Source of the DNA: Gibbula magus
Taxonomy: Eukaryota; Mollusca; Gastropoda; Trochida; Trochidae
Length of the DNA: 64,000 nt
Assembly (NCBI GenBank): GCA_936450465.1
Contig: OW388294.1
Location: forward strand, 806,001-870,000
Reading direction: 5' to 3'
Positions 1-12,556 of this stretch are shown in pieces. Numbering within the stretch: position 1 is the stretch's first letter; every line of letters begins with the position of its first letter. A model generated the notes under the pieces. That model was not told the DNA's origin, made no database searches, and saw nothing but the letters and a program-made list of their open reading frames with translations. The translations under genes were made by a program, and so were the position numbers.

Positions 1-417
1 AGTGTAATCATACCAGACACACCTATATAGAATCACGTGTGGTGTAATCATACCAGACACACCTATATAGAGTCACGTACAGTGTAATCATACCAGACAC
101 ACCTTTATAGAGTCACGTATGGTGTAATCATACCAGACACACCTATATAGAGTCACGTACAGTGTAATCATACCAGACACACCTATATAGAGTCACGTAC
201 AGTGTAATCATACCAGACACACCTATATAGAGTCACGTACAGTGTAATCATACCAGACACACCTATATAGAGTCACGTGTGGTGTAATCATACCAGACAC
301 ACCTATATAGAGTCACGTACAGTGTAATCATACCAGACACACCTATATAGAGTCACGTACAGTGTAATCATACCAGACACACCTATATAGAGTCACGTAC
401 AGTGTAATCACGTGTGG
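1..417. repeat. 40-bp tandem repeat, window edge
   Basis: About 10.4 copies of a 40-bp unit that begins AGTGTAATCATACCAGACAC and ends in a variable TCACGTAC or TCACGTGT. Units start at 1, 41, 81 and so on to 401, where the last copy breaks off. Copies differ at only a few positions, so the array looks young or homogenised. The CACGTG E-box-like hexamer recurs in a subset of units. The array probably continues beyond the window start. Confidence 0.95.
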
Positions 418-2422
418 TAGTTGAGTAGAGAAAAGCAAGAGCAGATCACACAGTATAAAGATCAACATTAATTCAGTCAAATCCAAACATATCAACCAAT
501 CCAACATGACGCAAGGTTGACTCACGACTGTCAGGTTGGGCAAACCCGGGGATGAACTTCTAAAGGCCCCTCATGAACCTCAACACGCCAAACAAGTTCA
601 TATTCCATCTTCATTTATACAACATTCGTAGACTTAGCCCAATTCGAGTTTAGTCCAGTAGTTTAATGCTCAGATTTCAAATTTTAAATTCTTCTCAGGA
701 ATATAATACAGAGAAGACATGAATCTAAAGTCTAGAATATCTGATAGTTACAGATCTGGTGTACAGATTCCGCTAGACCAGACAGACCAGAAATACCAAC
801 CATGTCATTCAATCGGATCCATTTGCTCTCTTGACTCTTGTGTAATGTTAACATCCGGGCGATCTCTACCGGAACCAGCTGCAAGTGCTGAATGAGACTT
901 ACTGTCTGTATAGCATCTAACATAGATCAAACATAGTATTCCATACAACTGTTATGTGATATACATATAATTAACAAAACACACCCCTTGCCTTCCACCC
1001 GACATGGGCGTGGTAGGCATGCTTATGCTTAAAATCTAAAAAAAAGTGAAGGGTTTGTTTGTTAATGTAATGTAATATACATTTGTCTTTGATGATCTTC
1101 ATGTTGGCATTGATGTCATCTACCCACGGCAAGGTGGAAACGTATGGAGACAAACTCTACCCGTTTTCTACCTTGCCCTCATCAGTGACCAATTCTGTGA
1201 AACGAAGAAGCGACATCTATTCTGATCACGAGTTACGCCCCTTACAGCTGCATGCTTACATATAGCCAATGAACTCGCAGTTGAACATGCGGTACTGCAG
1301 TACTGTAGAGTAGCAATGATGTTGTCACATTCACGAGTTCATTTTAATTTCGCCAATTACATGCCTGCTCCGATAAAATCACAAAACATATGTGTAATTT
1401 GACATTAGAAAGCGATCAAACTGTCAAATGATTAACCGTTTTATTAGAATAAAAGCTGCAATTAAACATACCTGTGGAAGCTGATCGAGTCGATGCTGCA
1501 AATCGAGGTCGACTTGCACATTGTGTTAACAAGCCGTCGGACATGTTGATATTGCCAAGAACGTATGTCAAACGTATCTCAATAAAATATATACACTTAA
1601 TGTATCGCTGATTTGTGTGACCCAAAATAAGCTAATTAGGAAATGTGTTTCCACACTAAATATACGAGTAGATTAATATCAAGCGTAAAGCGATTGTAGC
1701 ACAGGTGGACAGACGATTCTCTCTCAAACATATTCAATGTTATATCCTCAAAACACTAATAGTCTTGGATCTTAGCATGAGACGTAGAGGTTTTGACGTA
1801 TTGACACATCGATTCATATATTTTAATCATCAAAGAAACTAGGAGAGAAGCAAAGTGAAGTGGATATATGGAGATCCACTTATCTGAAATAGAAAGTAGA
1901 AAGTAGAAAGTAATGTAAAATGTACTAAACCACAATTGTTTTATATAGACGTTTTTAGATTCCTCGACGAGCTATTATATAGGATAAATAAACTGAAATA
2001 AAGAGACCTTGTTTTCTTAACGATTATGCACTTTAAGAACATAACATAACGACCAAGACGACAAATGAAAGTAGAGATACGGAGCTCGCCTGGACACTAG
2101 CACCCGCTCCTTGCATGTGGCTGTCTGACGACACTTCATCCCGACATAAGTTGTTTACCTATCAATCTCAGGTAAGTACTGGTTCACGGTACCCTATTGT
2201 TTACCTGTAGTTTCACGCCGATATGAGAGGCTATCTATTGATATAGGTCAAGTTGAGATATATCCAGGCTCTCAAATATCATTTAATAGCATTTGATAAG
2301 CTCATCCCGCTGATACACCAGGTGAGACTGCGTCGTACTGCTATCAGTTCAAAGGTGAAACGTTCTTAGGCCTACACATAGTTTTTATGGTTGCCATCCT
2401 CGTCTTGTCTGTCAAATGTTCT
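418..2422. other. AT-rich single-copy region, no supported gene
   Basis: No protein-like open frame or RNA gene is visible. The stretch contains a threefold GAAAGTA microrepeat near 1891-1912 and one candidate short exon (2115-2171, listed separately). The short ORFs of 60-70 codons show no family resemblance and are of the length expected by chance. Confidence 0.6.
2115..2171 (+). other. candidate short first coding exon with splice donor
   Basis: An ATG at 2115 opens 19 codons that end exactly at a strong consensus donor, CAG|GTAAGTA, with the junction at 2171/2172 in phase 0. A short upstream ORF begins at an ATG near 2064 and stops before this one. Two TGTTTAC forkhead-like motifs lie around the donor. 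I do not recognise the peptide and no matching downstream exon is visible, partly because the trinucleotide array starts 250 bp later. It may be chance; RNA evidence would decide. Confidence 0.2.
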
Positions 2423-3597
2423 TACTGCTGCTGTAGCTGCTGCTGATACTGCTACTGCTGCTACTACTACTACTGCTGCTACTACTACTACTGCTGCTAC
2501 TACTACTACTACTGCTGCTACTACTACTACTGCTGCTACTACTACTACTGCTGCTACTACTACTACTGCTGCTACTACTACTACTACTGCTGCTACTACT
2601 ACTACTGCTGCTACTACTACTACTGCTGCTACTACTACTACTACTGCTGCTACTACTACTACTACTGCTGCTACTACTACTACTACTGCTGCTGCTACTA
2701 CTACTACTGCTTCTGCTACTACTACTACTGCTGCTACTACTACTACTACTGCTGCTACTAATACATACTACTACTGCTGCTACTACTACTACTGCTGCTA
2801 CTACTACTACTACTGCTGCTACTACTACTACTACTACTGCTGCTACTAATACATACTACTACTGCTGCTACTACTACTACTGCTGCTACTACTACTACTA
2901 CTGCTGCTACTACTACTACTGCTGCTACTACTACTACTACTGCTGCTGCTACTACTACTACTGCTGCTGCTACTACTACTACTGCTGCTGCTACTACTAC
3001 TACTGCTGCTGCTACTACTACTACTGCTGCTACTACTACTACTACTGCTGCTACTACTACTACTACTGCTACTACTACTACTACTGCTGCTACTACTACT
3101 ACTACTGCTGCTACTACTACTACTACTACTGCTACTACTACTACTACTGCTGCTACTACTACTACTACTACTACTGCTACTACTACTACTACTGCTGCTA
3201 CTACTACTACTACTACTGCTGCTGCTACTACTACTACTACTGCTGCTGCTACTACTACTACTGCTGCTACTACTACTACTGCTGCTACTACTACTGCTGC
3301 TGCTACTACTACTACTGCTGCTACTACTACTACTGCTGCTACTGCTACTACTACTACTACTACTACTACTGCTGCTACTACTACTACTGCTGCTACTAAT
3401 ACTACTACTACTACTACTGCTGCTGCTACTACTACTACTGCTGCTACTACTACTACTACTTCTGCTACAACTACTGCTACTACTACTACTTCTGCTACTA
3501 CTACTACTACTACTACTACTACTGCTACTACTCCCGCTACTACTGCTCCTACTGCTACTACCACTACTACTGCTACCGCTACTGCTACTGCTACTGT

Positions 3598-3628
<31 letters not shown>

Positions 3629-3718
3629 GCTGCTGCTACTACTACTAATACTACTACTGCTATTACTACTACTACTATTGCTATACCGCTGCTTCTACTG
3701 CTACTACTATTACTACTG

Positions 3719-3750
<32 letters not shown>

Positions 3751-3795
3751 GCTATTACTACTACTACTACTGCTACCGCTACTGCTACTGCTACT
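2423..3795. repeat. 1.4-kb GCT/ACT trinucleotide array
   Basis: A complex trinucleotide tract in which runs of ACT (3-5) alternate with runs of GCT (1-3), giving a loose 15-18-bp higher-order pattern. It is clean from 2450 to about 3440 and becomes degenerate towards 3795 with CCG, TCT and ATT triplets. All frames give low-complexity Ala/Thr, Ser or Val/Ala peptides, so the long ORFs here are products of composition. CTG/CAG-rich DNA of this kind is known to form slipped hairpins. Confidence 0.95.
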
Positions 3796-5793
3796 TCTTC
3801 CTCTGCCCCTAAGTGTTTTCCCTGAACAGAACACGTTGTTTTTGTGTTGTAAGGATCCTTCAACAACAGCTGAAATTAGTATTCCTGTCAAGAGCAGAGT
3901 AGAACAAAAACTCTTTCATGTCATTTTGATAAATGTGAAACTCCAGGCAGGCCATTATTTCGCTCATATAAAACATTCCTTTCTCGCAACCTAACACTGC
4001 GTCATGTGATATACTATTCCTATATAAAACATGATGACGCAATATGCGTCACATCAGCGCAACAAGGGAATACACACATTCCAACAGACTGGCATTTCGT
4101 CTCGGCAAGACTATGAACATTCATTTGTATATAAAAATCCCACCTAATTATAAGTAAACATAAATGTTTCCAGTTGTATTGAAATGTCCCTTTTTTAATT
4201 ACAAGTGACCTTTATCTCCCTGGCATAACGGTCGATTTTCAACAGTGGTGGATGAATAAAATGTTTAAATAAATTTTGTTTAATAATATACTTTAGAAAC
4301 AAGACATATTTTAACATATTAAAATGTACACAATTCTCAATACTGCTAGTTCTTCTACATCGAATACTAGGAAAATATTTGCAATTTTACCTGTATTAAA
4401 ATATTTTTTTTATAAAAGAAAAGAAGTATCAAAATTGCAATGTACACGTTTACGTTTTATGTTATTATGATCATGTAAGCATTTTGAAAGTAGAACTATA
4501 TGACTTACAAGAATGTAATTTGAACGCTTGAATTGTAGTTTAAGCGAACCGGGTCTATCTAGATGAAACAACATCGAACCATGTGCATCGCCGTCAAATG
4601 AATGAGGATGCATTAAATGAGATGCAGTAGTTCCTGCCATAATATTAATTTAAGGGAGTTAAATGTTCTTTGAATTCTTCACATGTTTTGATCCCAAGAC
4701 TACGTGTCTGGAATTATCTATCTACACGTGTCTGAATTACCCAGACATACCTGGAAACATATCACTGTCATTTTATTTCTGTTAGTAAATAGTCTGCAAC
4801 TCTGTCGCTGAAAATAATTCAAAATATTAATACTGCTGGATTTAGCAAATTTTCAGTCTCTTGAAAACCAAGAATTACAATTAATGTATTTATAATTCAT
4901 AATTCATAATTCATAATAAAGTAATTTGTGCGCTTGCATGGAAAGAGCGCTATCAAAATGGACTGTTATTATAACGGTAATTTTAGAATTAAATAAATCA
5001 AGTTGTATGTAAACTAGTATAAATCATATGTATATATATTCATGTAAATATATGTAGTAATACATCACTGTTGTGTTACGCACGACGTGTAAATGACAGG
5101 TGTGACTTGATGATTCACCTGGCCGGCCTATACCTATTTATATATGGTTGGCGTTAGTTTTTGTGCAGTGAACATGATAACTTACCTTCCAAATTTATTC
5201 TTTGATCCTATATTAGGTTTATTGTCCATGAGACCATTTGAATCTTACTTGATGTAGTTTCTATTGATATTAACCTGATGTAACATGCTCGTTCCTCATG
5301 ACTCCATTTATTAACGGTCTGGATTAAATTTAGCACATTGGTGAAGAATCATGTTTCTGTTTATTAACACTTTTACTCCACTTATTATTTGAATATTTGT
5401 TTTGTTGTAAATGGTATCCATAAACCTTTGTAATGGTATAACCCCCAATACCATGGTCTGTTTGGAACATTTTAGATGATTTGTGAATATCACAGGTAGA
5501 ATTTTCCTCATATATGGTAATACTTTCTTAATTTGAAAATCACCTACATGATATGTCCCCTCCATGTACCTTCTTCCAGAAGTAAGAGTATGTTTAAGAA
5601 GCAATTCATGTCATATAGCACAACATCTTCTGTGGAGGAATCCCGAAACTAGAGCAAGATTTTAAAGATATCGTCTCTCTTAGCTGCAGTTGCTTCGCCA
5701 AAATAGGCTCTTTGACACGCTGACGTCGCCTTTTTGGCTGCAGACACATCCATAGTCTCTCTAGTCTTTGTCAATCTTAACCATTCGGACTCG
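3796..5793. other. AT-rich single-copy region
   Basis: No supported gene. An ATAATTCATA microrepeat lies at about 4890-4915. A short segment at about 4915-4975 with two GCGC-containing motifs resembles a segment near 29270-29330 and may be a dispersed short repeat; this similarity is weak. Positions 5648-5793 hold a diverged, interrupted prelude to the 69-bp array that follows. Confidence 0.55.
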
Positions 5794-6675
5794 CTCAACT
5801 AGAGCAAGATATTAAAGGTATCTTCTTCCCTATTCCTTGTCCATCTTAAACATTCAGAATCGCTCAACTTGAGCAAGATATTAAAGGTATCTTCTTCCCT
5901 ATTCCTTGTCAATCTTAAACATTCGGAATCGCTCAACTAGAGCAAGATATTAAAGGTATCTTCTTCCCTATTCCTTGTCAATCTTAAACATTCGGAATCG
6001 CTCAACTAGAGCAAGATATTAAAGGTACCTTCTTCCCAATTCCTTGTCAATCTTAAACATTCGGAATCGCTCAACTAGAGCAAGATATTAAAGGTACCTT
6101 CTTCCCAATTCCTTGTCAATCTTAAACATTCGGAATCGCTCAACTAGAGCAAGATATTAAAGGTATCTTCTTCCCTATTCCTTGTCAATCTTAAACATTC
6201 AGAATCGCTCAACTTGAGCAAGATATTAAAGGTATCTTCTTCCCTATTCCTTGTCAATCTTAAACATTCAGAAACGCTCAACTAGAGCAAGATATTAAAG
6301 GTACCTTCTTCCCAATTCCTTGTCAATCTTAAACATTCGGAATCGCTCAACTAGAGCAAGATATTAAAGGTATCTTCTTCCCTATTCCTTGTCAATCTTA
6401 AACATTCAGAAACGCTCAACTAGAGCAAGATATTAAAGGTACCTTCTTCCCAATTCCTTGTCAATCTTAAACATTCGGAATCGCTCAACTAGAGCAAGAT
6501 ATTAAAGGTATCTTCTTCCCTATTCCTTGTCAATCTTAAACATTCGGAATCGCTCACCTTGAGCAAGATATTAAAGGTATCTTCTTCCCTATTCCTTGTC
6601 AATCTTAAACATTCGGAATCGCTCAACTTGAGCAAGGTATTAAAGGTATCTTCTTCCCTATTCCTTGTCAATCTC
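5794..6675. repeat. 69-bp tandem repeat, about 13 copies
   Basis: Units start at 5794, 5863 and every 69 bp to 6622; each carries CTCAACTAGAGCAAGATATT or the CTTGAGC variant. Because 69 is a multiple of 3, the minus strand reads as a 23-residue repeat wherever CTTGAGC replaces CTAGAGC. The TAG in most copies breaks that frame, so the array as a whole is not coding. Alternation of GGTATC/GGTACC and CCTATT/CCAATT variants shows duplication of multi-unit blocks. Confidence 0.93.
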
Positions 6676-7090
6676 AACCCAATAAGTAACTCAAAGACAG
6701 CTGTTCTTTCACTCGCAGCCTCATCTCCAAGAGGATCAATCGTCATGCACCAGACAAGATCAGCAGCGCATATTGACTCCTCCTCTTTGGTCTGGCTGAG
6801 TAATGCCGTGCGGCTGGTCTCATAAAACACTGTCAGAAACTCTTGAGATGCTCCCTGCGGTCTTGTCACTCTGTGCGGTTCACAACTTCACAACGCTGTG
6901 TGGAGCTTGCAGTGAGGATGTACTTTTCTCCTAAGGACAACTTCTGACACGGTAAGAAAACTCGTTTTTCATTCGCTTTTTTCACAGGGTTATTTATTTA
7001 AGTCATTTTCACAAAGGTCGTAAAGTGTAAACGCTGTCTGCTGAGGGTAACGTATGGACTGTACACATTGGTATATACAGATCTCAATGT
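6676..7090. other. single-copy flank with a short minus-strand open frame
   Basis: Between 6675 and 6869 the minus strand is open and continues in frame into the last monomers of the 69-bp array (total 126 codons). The non-repeat half has balanced amino-acid composition but I recognise no family. A decayed exon is possible, as is chance. Nothing else is seen to 7090. Confidence 0.3.
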
Positions 7091-7095
7091 TGAAC

Positions 7096-7281
7096 GATGT
7101 ATATACATATATATATATATATAGAATATAGTAAACATCAGATGGTTTTGACTGGATCAATCTTCTTTTCGACCAGTATATCGGTCTTTTCAAGTATAGA
7201 TGTTTACTATTTTCTATATGTAACCTTACTTCACGTGAGAAGCAACTCATCTTATTTATATATATATATATATATATATAT
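7096..7281. repeat. two TA microsatellites
   Basis: Alternating TA tracts at about 7096-7122 and 7257-7281 flank about 135 bp of single-copy sequence. The small overlapping ORFs with Tyr-Ile repeats here come from these tracts. Confidence 0.85.
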
Positions 7282-8266
7282 GCTAGGACATGGTGCTGGT
7301 ACTCTCCATACATCTAAATCAACTTTAAACAAAGAAACAATTCATTTCAGTTTAACAAACATTGTTATTCGTGCATCTGTGGGTAACGGTCGTTCATTAC
7401 TGATGTTAATTTGTGTTGATGTGACACGCGACACGAACCCTTAATTGAACACGTTTAATGAAAGCACGGAGCTGTCTGTATATCGATGGGTTTTCCTGAA
7501 ATATACAGATTTATATTTTCCTCAGAACCGTTATGAAAACAGTATACACTCAGGTGTTATCTCTGACAGGGTGTTATCTCATAAAATGTGCCTTGTTTAG
7601 GATAACATTCCCTTGCATAGCTTCGGGCTCGAATGTTCCTTTAAAAATAGCTAGTAGAAATTATAATTACCCCTGGGCAGCCTTACATACATGTTCTTTT
7701 TATGGAAATAGCCGCAAGGAGTTACAAGCTAGATGTATGTGTTGGTAAAACTTCCGGGTTTTATATGACGTGTGGTGATTTAAATTAAAACAAAAACAAA
7801 AACATGTTAAATATGTCAAAATGTCTGATCGAATTTTGAAGAATGTGTATCAGAAATAGACCTGTAGTATTTTTGAAGAGAAAGTTAGAAGTTTTAATTG
7901 TTTAGAAAATGTAATCTTTAATTCGACAGGGAATGACATATACTTCTTACGTTCATTTGAATCACTTCATATTGCACTAATCGTATTTCTAAACCAAAGA
8001 TTTAAATGGACCGTTGATATTTGCACAATATATCTGGCAAGCGTTCAGTTTCAAGACCATTTAACATGTGTAAATATAGGGTTGATCTACCCACAGGCCG
8101 TCGGGGCATGGTTCTCATTAAGACCAGTTGAGGCATGGTTTTAATTAAGGCAGCTCTGATACAATGGGAATCAGTCAGAAGGCGCCAGGTTCGTTACACT
8201 CCAACCTGAGTATCGTAACCCCTGCAAACCGTGACTAGACTTGCTTCAAGTCGCTCAACCTGAGAA

Positions 8267-8270
<4 letters not shown>
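7282..8270. other. single-copy region
   Basis: AT-rich sequence without recognisable coding, RNA or transposon features. Short ORFs (for example 7533-7748) have no protein-like signature. Confidence 0.55.

Positions 8271-8360
<90 letters not shown>
8271..8360. repeat. GA microsatellite
   Basis: About 90 bp of nearly pure GA dinucleotides with two or three GATA interruptions, giving strong purine/pyrimidine strand asymmetry. Confidence 0.95.
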
Positions 8361-8370
8361 GGATGTGTGA

Positions 8371-8556
8371 GAGAGTCTATATGAATCTGAAGCTAGAAGT
8401 ATTTGGAGTGGAAACCAGAGTCTGTTAACTATTGGGACGACTATGAGAGAGTCTAGGTGAGTATGAAGCTAGAAGTATTTGGAGTGGAAACCAGAGTCTG
8501 TTAACCATTGGGGCGACTGTGGGAGAGTCTGGGTGAGTGGAAACCAGAGCCTATCA
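8371..8556. repeat. tandem duplication of about 80 bp, just over two copies
   Basis: The segment containing GAAGCTAGAAGTATTTGGAG occurs at about 8390 and 8465 with about 90% identity, and a shorter third piece (GTGGAAACCAGAGCC) follows at about 8535. It lies directly after the GA tract. Confidence 0.8.
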
Positions 8557-8708
8557 GTGCACCAATCATCGGAAGCTAGCCCGACATGCACTGACCCTAA
8601 CGACTTTACAGCAGCTGTAGGCTCAAACAAAGAAAGTAAACTTACATTTGATAAGATAAATAACATTTTACAGTAAATATGACATCAACGACAAACTGCA
8701 GCTGAAAC

Positions 8709-8741
8709 CACGGACTTAAATTACTGTAATTTAAGTCCGTG
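8709..8741. other. perfect 15-bp inverted repeat with 3-nt loop
   Basis: CACGGACTTAAATTA (8709-8723) is followed by CTG and then its exact reverse complement (8727-8741). The direct repeat GCTGAAAC sits on both sides (8701-8708 and 8741-8748), as would be left by a small insertion. There is no T-run after the stem, so it does not look like a polymerase III terminator. Confidence 0.85.
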
Positions 8742-8748
8742 CTGAAAC

Positions 8749-9923
8749 TCATCTGTACTAGTTACCCTTGAAACGACTGTGAAACATAAATATAGCAGTA
8801 TGGTCATGATGGCCACAACACGAGCAAAATAATGAAAAGAACCCGAACCACGATCAGATTGATTAAAACATTAAGGGTTTGCAATCTGTTTGTTTCTAGA
8901 GGATGGTAATTCGCAGTAGATATTTAGCAGGTATCCTAATGAAAGTGCTTGTAGGAGACCTTGGATAATACTAGTGAAATTTAGGAAGATTGTTTTTTAG
9001 TTTTAGCAACTATTGAAAGGGAGAACTCGTTTAACGGTGAAATTGTAATGTTTCCATTCAAATGTCTGCAAGTGATTCTGATTGGTCAGGAGTTTAGGTA
9101 ACTGAACCTTCAGGAAGCAGTGCATGCTACTTCACAGATGAATACACCTCTTGTCTCTTGTTTACAACGATTTCAATGAAGTCACGTTTTGAACTATCAT
9201 CACAGCCTCCAAAATAAACGTTACGTAATCCATATGCAATTTGGTAATACACATTTCATTGGCACAATTAACCCATTGTTATGTTCGGTAATAGACCACA
9301 GAACAGAATGTCAGACCTCTGCCTGGAAATTAGTTGTGTGGGGAATCCGATATCTCCGGAAAAAGTCTCACTTAAAGAACGATTTCTGAAGCCTTTGTAT
9401 GACCCATTGTATTCTTGTATGATTTGTAACAGTGAATGTGTTATCAACATCATACCAATTCAGCCCTTTAAAGTTACATTTTTATCTAGTGGTAGACCTA
9501 CATTGTATGAGTTGTTGACAATACAATAACTTCTAAACTGCACTGTCAACAAACTACATATCACTGATCTTGGAAGGTATTATCACTTGGTACCAAATCA
9601 TCAATCATTTTATAGTTATGTTTAGGAAGTAAGTTGATTTTCATGTCTAACAATTCCTTTCCTCAATCTCTGTATGTTTCCAGTTTTATTATTTTATTAG
9701 GTTTGTTTGGACAACAACTGGTTATCCTCCTTCCGTTCACTGTGTACCGCTTGCGAGTTCTTTCCAATAAATCAAGACAAATAAAAATATGTTTGTCAGC
9801 GTCATGACTTTGATCAATTTAGATTTAAAACCGCTCGTAAATATCTGATTCACTTACTTCGTTCTATGAAAAACGTGAAATTCTGCGTTTTTTTCTTGCA
9901 AAATTTGTGATTTCATATGTATG
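8749..9923. other. single-copy region
   Basis: No supported gene. An 82-codon + frame at 9281-9529 has ordinary amino-acid composition but no recognisable family or splice context; left as unproven. Confidence 0.5.
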
Positions 9924-10947
9924 ACAGGTCGACCTGATTGGAAGTGTTGTGTGTTTTCACAGACTAACAGGTCGACCTGATTGGAAGGGTTGTGTGTTTT
10001 CACAGACTAACAGGTCGACCTGATTGGAAGGGTTGTGTGTTTTCACAGACTAACAGGTCGACCTGATTGGAAGGGTTGGGTGTATTCACAGACTAACAGG
10101 TCGACCTGATTGGAAGGGTTGGGTGTTTTCACAGACTAACAGGTCGACCTGATTGGAAGGGTTGGGTGTTTTCACAGACTAACAGGTCGACCTGATTGGA
10201 AGGGTTGGGTGTTTTCACAGACTAACAGGTCGACCTTATTTGAAGGGTTGGGTGTTTTCACAGACTAACAGGTCGACCTGATTGGAAGGGTTGGGTGTTT
10301 TCACAGACTAACAGGTCGACCTGATTGGAAGGGTTGGGTGTTTTCACAGACTAACAGGTCGACCTGATTGGAAGGGTTGGGTGTTTTCACAGACTAACAG
10401 GTCGACCTGATTGGAAGGGTTGGGTGTTTTCACAGACTAACAGGTCGACCTGATTTGAAGGGTTGGGTGTTTTCACAGACTAACAGGTCGACCTGACTGG
10501 AAGGGTTGGGTGTTTTCACAGACTAACAGGTCGACCTGATTTGAAGGGTTGGGTGTTTTCACAGACTAACAGGTCGACCTGATTGGAAGGGTTTGGTGTT
10601 TTCACAGACTAACAGGTCGACCTGATTTGAAGGGTTTGGTGTTTTCACAGACTAACAGGTCGACCTGATTTGAAGGGTTTGGTGTTTTCACAGACTAACA
10701 GGTCGACCTCACTGGAAGGGTTGGGTGTTTTCACAGACTAACAGGTCGACCTGATTTGAAGGGTTGGGTGTTTTCACAGACTAACAGGTCGACCTGATTT
10801 GAAGGGTTTGGTGTTTTCACAGACTAACAGGTCCACCTGATTGGAAGGGTCGGGTGTTTTCACAGACTAACAGGTCGACCTGATTTGAAGGGTTGGGTGA
10901 TTTCACAGACTAACTGGTCGACCTGATTTGAAGGGTTTGGTGTTTTC
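9924..10947. repeat. 43-bp tandem repeat, about 24 copies
   Basis: Each unit begins ACAGGTCGACCTGATT and ends with TTTTCACAGACTA. The core AGGTCGACCT is a perfect 10-bp palindrome and keeps its sequence in all but a few copies, while the spacer varies (TTGGAAGGG or TTTGAAGGG; GTTGGGTG or GTTTGGTG). Variants cluster, showing local block duplication. Confidence 0.95.
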
Positions 10948-12399
10948 TGACAATGTTACGTGACAAATCCTCTTCAGTTAGATAATGCTTGGATTATTTT
11001 GAATCTCAAACCAGTTATGTTATTCGAAAAGACGAATCAAATGATTTGACATGTTTAACACACTGCATTCACCATGTACGTTATGTGGATAACACTAAAT
11101 GGTTTAGTCCAGTCTGATTAAAATGGAACGTATTCGAGGTAAAACCGGAACTCAAACCGCTCCGTGGCTACGTCTCCAAACGCCCATGGAATATATCGAA
11201 CCAGTTTAGTCGAACCAGTTTAGTCGAGCCAGTTTAGTCGAACCAGTTTAGTCTTATCCCGGTAGATAAAGCTCAAAGCTAAATTGTATCATTTATATGT
11301 AATCATTTAATGCTTTATATTAGAAATGGACAATGATTCCTTTGTTTGAGTTGTCATTATTTCCCTGAGTTCTCTGGTCAGTAGCTTGACCATGGTGTCC
11401 ATGACTGCTGGTCAGTGTCAGCACTTGAATCCAAATAATCCAAATATGGATTTAGACTCTTGTTTAGTGAACGAATTGCATAAAGCCTCATAAATAGAAG
11501 AGCGATCTTGATGCTGGCAGTCCAGTTTTGATCGAGTCATTGTTTCTACTTTCTAGATATTTGACCCGAGTCATTTGACCCCGGGATCGCTTGACAGGCT
11601 GACGTACATGTCATGTTGGATTTCACTAGTTTGCAGATGCTGTGCATGAACATGACTTATCTAAACCATGTGCTTTATTTGGACTGGACAATTAATTTAA
11701 GTGCGATACGCCCCAACTCATTTATTTGTCCCGCTATGTAGACGGAGAAAGCCACTATTTATTCAAACTAAAAGAAAGGATTGTTTGTAAAGACATTCAT
11801 GTATGGTAACACTTCAGATCATAACAACCAGGCAGTGTAGTGCATACTCTGCAGAAATAAGAGGACATTAAACTTGGGCGTTTGTGGAGAAAGCTTGATT
11901 CCTGTTTGTACTCTTCCCATCCTGTGAATCAGCGCGTACATTGCTTCCACGCTTAGTACACTAGACTTCATCCAGACCCCTTCATTGTTAAACAGCCTAG
12001 GCAAGTCTACAACAAGACCACAAAGCTCAGATAAAAGGAAGACTTTACAGAGGCTAATTTTTATACTCAATTTAAAAGAAATTCAGAAAGAGCATTTTGA
12101 ATCCCCGAAAAATGCGATCTATTCTCAAAAAGCTGACACTAGACTCTGAGAGCATTTTCAAGGTCTGGGAAAAATAATTCCACGGATCCTAATCTACATG
12201 TAAATGACGACTTCTTTGAACTTAAAACCAAACTTCATAAAAAGAGACCCTCATGACCAAAGCTCGTTTAAAGTAAGCTCGACTCGGCTTCTTGGACTGA
12301 ATGTACGTATGCTGCCATAGGGAAATGTGAGAACCATTGCCCTTTCAACACTACAACGCCCTAGGGCTGTATCTGAAATGGTGGAGCGAAACGTAGTCT
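10948..12399. other. single-copy region with a 14-bp fourfold repeat
   Basis: Four tandem copies of GAACCAGTTTAGTC (one with GAGCC) lie at about 11200-11255. Otherwise no gene is seen. The 83-codon minus frame at 11819-12070 has no recognisable family. Confidence 0.6.
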
Positions 12400-12556
12400 T
12401 AGACTAAAATTTAGTCTATGGAATTGTTTTAATTACTGTATCTTCATCCTTATGGTTATATATTTTGTAAATACTACCAGTATTTAGTTTATCTAGACTT
12501 GCTGAATAATGATCTAGACTGTATTAAATTTAAGGCTCTTATTGTTTTCACAGCCA
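12400..12556. mobile_element. short transposon-like repeat, MITE-like copy
   Basis: The left edge is the 19-nt palindrome TAGACTAAAATTTAGTCTA (12400-12418). The right part, at 12492-12556, contains CTAGACTTGCTGAATAATG and then CTAGACTGTATTAAA. Both end motifs recur in the same order and orientation at 19862-20871, and the right motif again at about 33214-33256. Shared ends around a short non-coding interior are what a non-autonomous deletion derivative would show. Terminal inverted repeats and target-site duplications are not clear, so the true boundaries are uncertain. Confidence 0.6.

Noticed and set aside
2391..3891. Ala/Thr-rich + and Val/Ala/Ser-rich - open frames
   Set aside because: Low-complexity translation of the GCT/ACT trinucleotide tract; no non-repeat domain.
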